64,000 nt of DNA from Microcyclospora pomicola (lineage: Eukaryota; Ascomycota; Dothideomycetes; Capnodiales), in the NCBI GenBank assembly GCA_002786065.1, contig NHNY01000027.1, positions 248,001 to 312,000 on the forward strand, read 5' to 3'. The notes beneath the pieces were generated by a model that saw only the letters and a program-made list of their open reading frames with translations, was not told where the DNA came from and did no database searches. The translations under genes were made by a program, and so were the position numbers. Of this stretch, positions 55,076-64,000 are shown piece after piece; the first letter of the stretch is position 1, and the number at the start of each line of letters is the position of its first letter.

Positions 55076-56329
55076 TCATGCCTGCACGGCCCCCTCTTCA
55101 TACGCGCGCTTCTGCCGTGCCATCTCAAACGTGATATAGGCGTACGAGCCGGCGGCCCACAACGCGATGTAGCCGAAGAGGATGCCCAGGGACAAGCCAA
55201 AGGCGATGTGGAACTCGACCGTCCAGATGACGGCGGAGAGGGCGCCGAAGTAGACGAGCACGCCCAGTTCCCACCACAATGTGAGGTGCACGAACATCTG
55301 GCGGAAGGCGCGGTTGGACTCGTAGCGGGCGTTGTAGCGCTCGCGGAACTCGCGGTCCTGCAGCCCGTCGACGGCGATGAAGTCCTCGGCGGCGTAGTAG
55401 ATGAACGGTCGCAGACCCGAGCCGCGGGGATGTGAGTTAATCCCGATGGGGATCTTGAACGGGACGAAGGTCGTGATGACCATGAGCACGCCGAGGAAGC
55501 CCATCAGGAAGGAGGGAGAGTAGAGGTAAAGATGGGGGAGCTCAAGGGTGCTGCTGATGACGAACGGGACCAGCGCCATCAGCATCGCGACCGCGTACAC
55601 CCACGACGTGGCGTCGAGCTCCCAGCGATTGCGGTTGAGTAACGGCGCGCAGACTTCCGGGTGCAGGAAGAGTCGCAGCACACGCACGACCAGAATGTAC
55701 AGCTCGCCGAAGCCGAAGGAGATGATCGCATATCCGAGTATGTCCTTGTCGAATTCCGGCTTGGGGACAGGGCAGTCTCGCGGCTCGGCGTGATATGTGG
55801 CTCGACAGTCGCGTTCCCACCTCGATTTGGCGCTGTTGTACCAAGTATAGTAGATGATGCATGGAATCACGATATCGAACAGGATGATCATGGGCAAGCC
55901 CAGCGTGATGCCGATATGTTGTAGCGGGTGCGTCTCCTTGTTTGCCAGTCGTGATGCTTCTCTCTTCAGCGGCGCATATCTCGAGGCTGATGAAGCGTTA
56001 TCCTTGATCGTGCCGTTCGCCGACAATGCCGTGTGGGGCCGTGGCCGTCCATCTGTAGGTATACCCAGCCCGTCAAGTTTCTCGGTGCGATCGATGTTCT
56101 CGCCATAATCTGGCTGTTGCAGTGATCCAGATTTCTCGATTCTGTCCAAGTCCACGCTGTCAAGGGTGTCCCTGCCGCTCAGCATACTCAACCGTGGTTG
56201 TGCCTCGACTTCCTCTCGCGGAGTGTCCAGAGTCGTCCACGTCTCTCCAGACGGTCGAGTGTAGGGCTTTTCATCCAACTCATCCGTTGAACCCATGGTA
56301 CTCAACTGCTTAGATGGTCGATCCTCCAT
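55076..56329 (-). CDS. Unknown fungal multi-pass membrane protein
   Basis: Single exon, 417 residues from the first in-frame ATG (56329); the open frame reaches a TTG at 56356. The first 125 residues are polar and disordered with several Ser/Thr-Pro sites. Six hydrophobic segments follow: HIGITLGLPMIILFDIVIPC, DILGYAIISFGFGELYILVV, TSWVYAVAMLMALVPFVIS, FLMGFLGVLMVITTFVPF, LTLWWELGVLVYFGALSAV and AFGLSLGILFGYIALWAAG. Between segments four and five lies a long loop with RPFIYYAAEDFIAVDGLQ and FRERYNARYESNRAF. The loop between one and two is Cys-containing (RDCRATYHAEPRDCPVPK). I do not recognise the family; similar uncharacterised proteins occur widely in filamentous ascomycetes. No transporter signature was seen. 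Confidence 0.85.
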   Translation of the reverse strand: MEDRPSKQLSTMGSTDELDEKPYTRPSGETWTTLDTPREEVEAQPRLSMLSGRDTLDSVDLDRIEKSGSLQQPDYGENIDRTEKLDGLGIPTDGRPRPHTALSANGTIKDNASSASRYAPLKREASRLANKETHPLQHIGITLGLPMIILFDIVIPCIIYYTWYNSAKSRWERDCRATYHAEPRDCPVPKPEFDKDILGYAIISFGFGELYILVVRVLRLFLHPEVCAPLLNRNRWELDATSWVYAVAMLMALVPFVISSTLELPHLYLYSPSFLMGFLGVLMVITTFVPFKIPIGINSHPRGSGLRPFIYYAAEDFIAVDGLQDREFRERYNARYESNRAFRQMFVHLTLWWELGVLVYFGALSAVIWTVEFHIAFGLSLGILFGYIALWAAGSYAYITFEMARQKRAYEEGAVQA

Positions 56330-57288
56330 CTGTTCAAGTCCACAAAGCGTCCCCAAGACCCTCGCTCTTTGTCACGACACAACAGAAATTTTCCCCTAGA
56401 ATCCCCCTCGTGAAGCCAATACTGACGCCGGCCCCCTCACCTCCGCGAGATCTTCATGCCAAAGCAGCCGTTGTATGATTTGGATGTCCGGTCCGTGCTC
56501 TCCCAGCTAGCTTTGTCGTATGAAGTCGACGCAACTCCGCACATTCGGTGTCGAACAAGCAGTAAGAAGCCGTGAGATCTGATGACTTGTCGCAGATATG
56601 AAGAGAAAGAAAAGAATGGAAGCCCCGGAAGGCTCTCCCACCTACCTGTGTGCGCTTCTACATCATTTGGAACGGCTCAGGGAACCTCGACCGTTTGGAG
56701 ATCGTGACGAGTTCCGCTCATGTCGTTGGTGGAAGCGTAGCCGATGCGCTCCGGGAGTCTGTCATTAGTCATGCGCATCACTTCTGCTGGCCTTTTGCTA
56801 ATGTGTTGGTGATCTGCGCGGTACGATCAGGAACACACTCATCGTGTTGAAAACGTGTACATTCGACCTAGATCGTGGATAGTAACATTTTGAGACTGTG
56901 TAGGGAGAGAATACATTAGTTTAAGTGGATGGTTGGAAACCAGATCTGTACTGCGGCGTGCTTGACCAGGATTATAGGACTGGGCACTGACGACACATCA
57001 ACACTCCCGCATCTCCCGCAACAAAAGATGAATGGCTTCCAGGTTAAGCGAATTGCGGACTCGAGTTACTGGCACACTGCTATCTTGTAAGTGATGTGGA
57101 CAACTCGATCATATCCACGGCGTTGATCTTTACAGCTCCAGTCATTGTCAAGGTCGTGCCATTTAGTACTGCGACGCAATCGTTGCAGTCGAGGGAAGTG
57201 AAGAAATAGGACCGATAATGTGATACAAGCACCGCTCCAGATGATCAAAAAGCTCTATTCCTATGTCAAGGGGTGCTTCGCACATCTA
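56330..57288. other. Intergenic: membrane-protein promoter / DDT-WHIM-PHD 3' flank
   Basis: 959 bp between same-strand genes; no gene seen. Confidence 0.5.
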
Positions 57289-59984
57289 TCAAACCTGACT
57301 CTTCTTTTGCGGGATGGCTTGACTGCCCTCCGGCCACGGACCAACCATGCCATCTGCTACGATCCCGTTCCCTGTCCGTGGCGTGGTAGCCACATTCGGC
57401 TGAGGTGTGAACGTAGGCGCAGGTCTCTGCGCGGACAGAGCTGCTTGAGGCTGCGACGGCGATGACTTGACGGGCGATTGACCCAGGCTTTGTCCGCCGG
57501 ATGGCGGCGGGAATGATGCATTTGGGCTTTGAGAAAGGATCGCAGGCTGCGGAGTATGAGGCTGCAAAGGCCGAGAAACTTGCGATGGCGTGCTGAACCC
57601 GTTTGCATGAGCATCGCCTGGGCGTCCATTGATCATGCTCGGCTGTGAGTATTGCACTGGTGTGTAGAGATGTTGCTTGGGCGATTGACTCGGCTGAGAC
57701 GCATTGCTGCCTGCGTGTGCGCCGTACTGAGTCCTCGGAGATTGTGGATGAAGGCCTGAGGACTCAACAGCCTGCTGATGCGCGTACTGATGCTGCTGGT
57801 AATGGGCGGCACCATACCCATTCGTTGCTGGGGATGCAGAGGAGCCAGCGAATCCAGACGAGGGCGGTCGCTGAGGCTGAGGGTAGTGCGGACCATGCCA
57901 CGGCTGTTGCGGCGGAGGCGGCGCAAAATTCGCGACTGGCGGGAGGCCAGGCTGACGTGGAAGTTGCCCATACGGAGATAGATTAGGCACGTTCGTGAGT
58001 TGTCCGTACGGTCCGGGACTTGGTCGAGCTTGTCCGATCGGAGATGGTCCGTCCAATTGCTTTTGGATGTGATCCGGCAAATCTCTCTCTATCGGTTTGC
58101 TTACGGTCGACGGAAGAGCATGGTCGCGATGTGCCTCAGGGCTTGCGCTTGACTTGTTGTTTGTCAGCTTCAGCTTAGGTGTTCTGGGCCTGTTCGCAGC
58201 CGCTTGCTTGCGTTTGCAGGTCTTGCATATGAAGCTGAAGTTGTCCTTCTCCGCCTGCTTAGGAGAGAAGCCGTAGCACTTGCTATGTTGCCACACACCG
58301 CACTCGTCGCAAGCTAGACTGTGGGTACCATCATCGAGGTTCTCTCCATGCAATCCACAGACCGCACAATCAAAGTACCAGGTGCCGTCTTCGTCGGCCA
58401 GTTTGGCTAGCTCCTTCTGATGTTGTTCTTTTTGTGTTTTGGTCTGGCGCTCTGATATCCGTTTCGTATCACCATTCTCACTCTTCGCATCCTGGGATGC
58501 TGCACGGGCTTCTTGCTCGTCTAATTGCGCAAGCTTTTCTTCGTGCAGGATCCGTTTCACTTCCCTTTCCTTGAGACGTTGCTCGCGAGTTAGTCTGCGA
58601 GATTCGTGGCCCTGGGCATGATCAGCTAGAGTCTCATGATGTCAATGTTAGAAGAGTTCAGCTTACCTCCTCAATGCGCTTCTGTCGCTCCTCCTCCTCG
58701 TGAGCCATCTTGAGGTCCCGCAGTCTTTTCTCTTCCACCTCCCGCTGTTCTCGTTCCTCTTTTTCTCTGTCAGCCTTATTTGCCAGGCGGCTGGAACGCT
58801 TGGCAGTGGCCATTTTCTGCAAGTTTTCAAGCTCCCTGAGCTTCTTGAGCTGCTTCTGCTTGATAGCCTCAGCCCGCTTCTCAATGATGGGTATGACCGT
58901 CTCCTCCAAGCTTTTTCGAAGCTGCTTCTCGTTCGGGTCTCGTGATCGGAAAATGGTGGACATGAATTCTTGGTATTCATCCAGGGTGACGGCAACACAT
59001 TCCCACGTCTTGCTTGTGAACCCGAAGCCAAGCTCTTCAGAAGCCTGCAGCTCTGTATCATCCATCATCGTTGCATCACCATCAATCGTAGTACTTTGCT
59101 CCGCCTCTTCATCTGCTTCTTCTCCTTCGTCATCGGAAGACTCCTCCACCTTCCGTCGCTTGCTCGAACGGGTGCCTCTGGTCCTACTCTTTGCGGCCCA
59201 TTTAGATTTTGATTTGGGCTTTGGGGTCACCTTTGGTTTCAATTTGGGTGAAGGTGGTGGAGGTTCTTCGTCGGTCCGTCGGTACAAGCGATTGTCATCC
59301 AGCACAAAATATGCACGATCTTCCTTATCCCATCCTAGTGGCTCCATACGCCAGTCGAGATGATCCTCGTCCGCAGGCATCAGACCTCGTATGCGTTCCG
59401 CATTGCCCAATGTCCAAGTGCTGAGTTGATGAAGCACTCGTATTCTGCTGTAGATGTCAAGATCGTTGAACTGAATTGGCTCTTCGTCGTCACCAAATGG
59501 GTTGCGCGCGGGTGCTTTGGCAAGGTATTGGCGGCGTGTGTACTCGGAAAAGATCTCGGCCCTGCTTCTGTCAATACGTGTGGGGATCAGAGGATATGCG
59601 TGGTGCGCAAGACTTACGTTAGCCCACGATGCGACGAAACATATTTGAGAAACTGAAGGCCAATCTGCGCCAGCTTCTCCGATGGTGAAGGCTGTAGACA
59701 TTCTACTTCGAGGTCCTGCCATCAAAATCTGTCAATACCCTGCTTTGCCGCGCGCTGTTTGTGTGTGGTCCTTCTTTTGGAAGCCATGGGGATGATTCTA
59801 CCTCGATATCGAAGTTCTCATCGATCTTCGTAACACTTCCGAATAGATAGATGTACTGCATGAGACTTGCAGTTTCCCACATGTTGCGCAGCTTGGCGAG
59901 AGTCCCTTCATGCTCACTGCTCCTGGCCGGCTCGGGGGGAACATCCAGCTCGGCCTCATCGCGAGTGCGCTTATAGCGCGGCAT
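57289..59984 (-). CDS. DDT-WHIM-PHD chromatin protein (RSF1/Ioc2-like ISWI accessory factor)
   Basis: Four exons (59802-59984, 59618-59715, 58667-59567, 57289-58611; introns 86, 50 and 55 nt) give 834 residues. The N-terminal DDT-like helices (NMWETASLMQYIYLFGSV, then EKLAQIGLQFLKYVSSHRG) are split across two exons. A WHIM motif follows (IYSRIRVLHQLSTWTLGNAE, then MEPLGWDKEDRAYFVLDDNRLYRR). Next come an acidic and Lys-rich linker with an SSKRRKVEESSDDEGEE patch and a long charged coiled coil. The PHD finger is complete (CAVC, ACDEC, WQHSKC, CKTC). The end is Gln/Pro/Gly-rich and disordered. DDT plus WHIM bind ISWI ATPases, and PHD fingers read histone H3 tails, so I infer a nucleosome-spacing cofactor. 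Which ISWI partner is unknown. Confidence 0.88.
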
Positions 59985-60920
59985 GATGTTGAAGGCCCGT
60001 CAGGGCAGTATCGAAGCGAACACCAAGAAGGCGGAGTACGAAGTCTGGATAAAAAGGCGACGCAGTATATGTGTTCGGTGAGTGTTGTGAGATATGTTCT
60101 ACTCTGAGCGAGGAGCGTGACGTTGGCTAGAAGTTATTGAAGTCGTGGTCGGCGCTGAAGCCAAAGACGCGCTCTGTGGTCGCGCGTGCTAGCAGTGAAC
60201 AAAGATTAATTGCATGGGCCAATAACATCATGGCCGCCCGTACGGCTTTATTCCGGATGCGGGTACGTGTAAGGTACGGTCCATCAAGTCGTCAATAGTC
60301 ACATTCACATTGCAATACCATTACGAGATTTTATTTCATCTTCAATCGACAGTGATGCGTTCATTCAGCCATATTGTACGGCCTTTCAGTCTGCCGTAGC
60401 CTGCAAATAGCTGTGGTGTGCGGTCGAGATGGTCCGTCCTGGCGAGACTCCTTTGAGGCAGTCGGTACTGCAGAGTCGCTTACCTCCCAATCTAAAGTAC
60501 TTCTTGAGACAAAAGCGGTGGTCAAATACTTGGTAATTCCTGGTTTGATCTGCATCTAGGACCAGATTGCCCGACTTCCTGACCGTGTACCAGTAAGAGT
60601 GCCATTTCGGCAGACACCACTTGAAATGCTCTGGTGTTGAAACATTCATGTTTACTTCGGTCCAAAGGGACCCACAAGAGGGGATGACGTTACAGCTCTA
60701 CATAAAATGTACATACATCAATGTGATGTGCGGCGTACACTAAGTTCTGTTTGTCTCAGATCTACAATCCTTTATGCTGCCTTCCGCTTCAACTCTCTTG
60801 AAAAGCAGCTATTTGAATATCTCAACGGCGTAGATAAATGTGAGAAGATCAGGTCCCGGTATAGATCGATTCCAGTCTATCTCTCAAGCTTGGAGCACTC
60901 ATCTCGTGCACCCTACGACC
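59985..60920. other. Divergent intergenic region (DDT-WHIM-PHD / unknown small protein)
   Basis: 936 bp with no recognised gene. The frame of the next gene is open from 60840, but the first ATG is at 60921. Confidence 0.5.
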
Positions 60921-61532
60921 ATGACTACCAACGCACAAAAAGCCACAGGGCTCATCTTACAGTCTATGCTCGAAGAGTATAGCGATCGGTTGTCCATTCA
61001 CGGAGGATCCAAGCTACTCGTCAGCGCGACCCAAATTGCTGTGTCGCTAGCCAACGCCACAGAGTCTGTCCGCACGCCGTATGGCCCAACAATCACCATT
61101 GCAGACCGCGGTGCTGGAGGCGAAGATAACGCTGTCGTTCCTGGTGGTAACACAAGCCTCGTCCCGGTAGATGATCTGCCCATGGATCACTTCACGCATG
61201 CCGTCTTCGGCATCGATGGTGAGGATCCCAAAATCGTGCTGAAAGGCCTTAAGCATATGGTCTACGCACTTCAACCCAAAGGTGTAGCGGTCGTGATCGC
61301 GCTGAAGCAGACTAGTGGGGAGCGTGGGCCAGATGGTACTGTGACGGTGGGCTTGGACGAGAAGATCCAGTATCAGAGTCGAGGAAAACTGGAGAACCTG
61401 GAGGATGTCGTGTATCATGCTGGCTTCGAGAGGGGGAAGATCCGAGCGTTTGAGCGAAAGGCTGAAGTGGATGGGAAGGAAATCCAAGCAGACGTCGTTC
61501 TGGCCATGAAGTGGGATCAATTGACTGCGTGA
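60921..61532 (+). CDS. Unknown 203-residue protein, possibly a degenerate Rossmann fold
   Basis: Single exon. The order of elements is a helical N-terminus (MTTNAQKATGLILQSMLEEY), a QIAVSLANATESVRT segment, an acidic turn (DRGAGGEDN), and the central HAVFGIDG ... IVLKGLKHMVYALQPKGVAVVIALK. That is a helix followed by a hydrophobic strand after a Gly-turn, as in the second half of methyltransferase-like Rossmann folds. It ends VVLAMKWDQL. The usual glycine-rich SAM loop is absent, so an active methyltransferase is not shown. I recognise no exact family. A codon pattern like its neighbours and a coherent fold-like hydrophobic pattern support a real gene. Confidence 0.7.
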   Translation: MTTNAQKATGLILQSMLEEYSDRLSIHGGSKLLVSATQIAVSLANATESVRTPYGPTITIADRGAGGEDNAVVPGGNTSLVPVDDLPMDHFTHAVFGIDGEDPKIVLKGLKHMVYALQPKGVAVVIALKQTSGERGPDGTVTVGLDEKIQYQSRGKLENLEDVVYHAGFERGKIRAFERKAEVDGKEIQADVVLAMKWDQLTA

Positions 61533-62336
61533 AAAATCTTCCGCCATTCTCGATGACCAGAATGCAGTCGCTAGAGATATCTAGGCGAATGAACGCCCGG
61601 AATGGGAACATGTATGATTGAACAGCTGGAAGCCAGCATGACACGATTGTTGCCGTCGGTCATAGTGCATCGTACGCGATCGGATTGAGATGTAATGAGA
61701 CAAAAACATGATGAGCACTGAAGTCCTCACTTCTCCCATTCTTATTGTATGCGTCTCACCTCTTGAATCTATCGAGGTTCATAGACACTCGCTTCCTCGA
61801 CGCTTTGCTCGCAACTCAACTTCAACAGCCGGATACAGGACGTATGAATAATATCGACTTTCGTGTTGGGTCAACGTGTGAGTACCCTTCCAGCGAACTC
61901 GTTGGAATCTATAGTTGCACATGATGAAATAGGCCAAAACTGCATCGAAGTCACTCGCGGCAACCTGATACAGTGTTACCTGCGGAACTTACTACAGTAC
62001 ATGACTCCTGACCATCGCGCTCGCTTGACAACCAAACGTGGATCGATAATGTACTCCATTACTTACAGATATCTGTGTGTACGTAAATGCTAAAAGGTAA
62101 GGTGATGCAGTGCCCGATGGCTGAACTGGGCTCAGGCAGCTCTCTTGATTCGACGTGCGAGCAACGACGAAGTATGACGTCGTCATGTCTAGCAGGAGGA
62201 AGAGCACCGCCGATGGATTCATCAGCCACATGCGGTGCCAGAAGGCAATGGCAGACATCATTCGTGAACGGCGCAGACTGGTCATACGATCTCTCGGATA
62301 GTACTGCCATATGCCTGTGCCAACACAATCTACAAC
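61533..62336. other. Intergenic between the unknown small protein and the histidine kinase
   Basis: 804 bp between same-strand genes. Minus frames near 62000-62600 overlap the kinase start and look like shadows. Confidence 0.5.
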
Positions 62337-64000
62337 ATGAAGGATGGCTCGGGAGAACAATCTCCTGCGATTGCATCCGGTGACGATCCGAAGTCCTTCT
62401 CGAATCCACTCCCTGGCCACAGTCAATGGAGGCCGAAGGAATGGCCGACGGATCTTCACGCTCATGTGCTGACCATCGCTTCGTTCGCATATCCTGCCGC
62501 GATCTTCTGGGGTCGCGACATGAGATTGCTCTATAATCATGCCTGGCAAGCCGCTGGCGGCATTCAGGAGCAGGGCCAACCACAACAGGGCTCTTTATCT
62601 GCCGACGCATGGCAGGCTTTATGTGCCGCCTCAAATGGTGGCACACCGAAACGTGTTGCCAGCGAGGAAATACTACGTGACTTCTCTATTCACGCAAAGG
62701 GTACCTACCAGGTCTTGACCAGTCCACTCCATTCTACCGAGACAGACGCTGATGTCCGAGGTGTGCTTGTGCAACTGGTGACTCGTGATGATGGTTCGCC
62801 GAAGCCTCCTGGTCGGATGAAAGCCTCTCGCCTGCAAAGCTTCGGCGATGACCGCATGGATCAGAACCATGATCATGCGAAGAAAACGGGGGATCTTGAA
62901 GCGGCAAACAAAGCAATCGATAATGTTCCGCTCGACGAACATCCGTTCTTTCACCGCTTCGCAGAGATGCTGCCGAATGGTGTTGCCATTTTGGACCACG
63001 AGGCGAACGCAGTCTTCGTCAATCAAATCTGGTACAACATGACGACTCACAAAGGCCCCAGCCAGGATTTCAAGTCATGGCCCGAAAGCATATACACTGA
63101 GGACAAAAAAAGAGTGCTCGATGCCTATCAAGAAGCCTTCAAATCCGGTAAACGACTGCGCACGGAGTTCCGATCCTCCGCTCAGGGCTCCCCTTGGCGA
63201 CTACTGCTGCTGACGCCACTGGGAGATGAAAACCTGCAACATGTCAGCTTGCGGAGGTATGGAGGCTTTATCTGCAGTATTGTCGACATCACATCGGAAA
63301 AGCAAGCAGAGTTGACTGAACGGCAATCCGCGAATGAGTCCAGGAGTAGGCGTATTCAGCAGGAGAGATTCATGGACATGATATCTCATGAGATCCGCAA
63401 CCCCCTGTCAGCAATCTTACACTGCGTCGAAGACATAGATGAAGCCATCGGTAAGCCGGAAGCCGTTGATGTTCCAGCCATACGGGAAGCTGTAGACACG
63501 ATCAACCTGTGCGTCAATCATCAAAGGGCAATCGTCGACGATGTTCTCTCGTTCTCCAAATTGGACTCGTCTATGTTGAATCTAGCACCAAAGCCAGGCC
63601 AACCCAAAACACAGATGGCGAGTTCAGTGAAGATGTTCCAGCCAGAAATGAAGAAGCACGACATTGCGTACAAGTACATCATTGATTCATCATATGTAGA
63701 GCAGGGTATTGATTGGGTCATGTGTGACCTCGCTCGAGTATCGCAGGTCTTGGTCAATCTCATTTCTAACGCTATCAAGTTCACAGCCAAGGTAATGTAT
63801 AAGGATACTTCATCATAGGTACGCACTATGCTGACAATCGAATAGAGCAAGTCCGAAAAGGAAATCACCATATCTGTGGGTTCGAGTAAAGTACCGCCTA
63901 CATCTTATCCACCGAGTGTCGTCTTCTTCACACGCGATGAGCAGGCTTACCATCTAGACGCAACGACACGATCTGAGGATTGGGGAAATGGAGAGACTGC
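62337..64000 (+). CDS. PAS-domain sensor histidine kinase, N-terminal part (runs off the window)
   Basis: Exon 1 is 62337-63791. A 54-nt intron follows, and exon 2 starts at 63846 and stays open to the window end. The 536 visible residues begin with a fungal HK lead region (WPTDLHAHVLTIASFAYPAAIFWG, then RLLYNHAW), the degenerate PAS-like start of many fungal hybrid kinases. A second PAS domain at about 205-325 contains MLPNGVAILD and CSIVDITSEK. The HisKA dimerisation helix holds the phospho-acceptor H351 in FMDMISHEIRNPLSAI. The N-box, LVNLISNAIKFTAK, begins the ATPase domain just before the intron. The G boxes and any receiver domain lie beyond the window. Fungal relatives are mostly hybrid kinases that feed a phosphorelay to Ypd1-type proteins. 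The sensed signal is unknown. Confidence 0.92.

Noticed and set aside
63792-63818. Natural end of the histidine kinase at the TAG at 63816-63818
   Set aside because: That stop is inside a 54-nt GT-AG intron; exon 2 continues the ATPase domain to the window edge.
1-64000. Biosynthetic cluster, CRISPR array, rRNA, intact transposon or virus-like element
   Set aside because: No polyketide or peptide synthetase, terpene cyclase, transposase, reverse transcriptase, terminal repeats or spacer-repeat array was seen on either strand.

Overview
The window looks like a chromosomal segment of a filamentous ascomycete (Pezizomycotina; the Dothideomycetes are a guess from overall flavour only). The grounds are dense protein genes on both strands, short GT-AG introns (about 54 to 200 nt, 0 to 3 per gene), and a set of conserved housekeeping genes whose nearest known relatives are fungal. 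I support 27 protein-coding loci, two of them cut by the window edges, plus two weak ORF candidates. Splice sites were read by hand from reading-frame continuity and family conservation; no transcript data were used. Several long open frames begin at non-ATG codons, so every start given here was checked for an ATG.

Layout. 0-9.2 kb: tail of an unknown Ser-rich protein (+), a membrane-anchored mitochondrial hotdog thioesterase (+), an aldo-keto reductase (-), a FAM192A/NIP30 protein (+), a Tat-SF1/Cus2 splicing factor (-) and an ammonium transporter (-). 9.2-12.9 kb: a gene desert with only doubtful ORFs. 12.9-24.6 kb: Rix7 ribosome-biogenesis ATPase (-), ESCRT-III Vps20 (+), PITH-domain protein (-), Ola1/YchF GTPase with an unusual presequence (-), B-type cyclin (-) and mitochondrial ribosomal protein uL2m (+). 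25.7-30 kb: a DUF6699-like protein (-), tubulin cofactor E (-) and a HIT hydrolase (+); the last two are head-to-head across 203 bp. 30-32.8 kb: intergenic. 32.8-44.2 kb: a GT31-type Golgi glycosyltransferase (+), an AIFM2/FSP1-like flavoprotein (-), mitochondrial branched-chain aminotransferase (-), Scy1/SCYL2 pseudokinase (+) and the Hem25/SLC25A38 glycine carrier (+). 44.2-49.3 kb: a 5-kb gene desert. 49.3-64 kb: RSC7/Swp82 chromatin-remodelling subunit (+), Dpb4/POLE3 histone-fold protein (-), an unknown acidic protein (+), an unknown multi-pass membrane protein (-), a DDT-WHIM-PHD chromatin protein (-), an unknown small protein (+) and the start of a PAS histidine kinase (+).

How they relate: this is ordinary core genome, not a biosynthetic cluster or a defence island. 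Two loose themes recur. Six loci encode proteins that are, or look, mitochondrial. Three chromatin-related genes lie between 49 and 60 kb, which I take to be coincidence. The most interesting observation is the Ola1 gene: a weak-context first ATG opens a mitochondrial-type presequence, and a strong-context in-frame ATG would give the normal cytosolic protein. I found no virus-like element, intact transposon, CRISPR array, rRNA or convincing tRNA.
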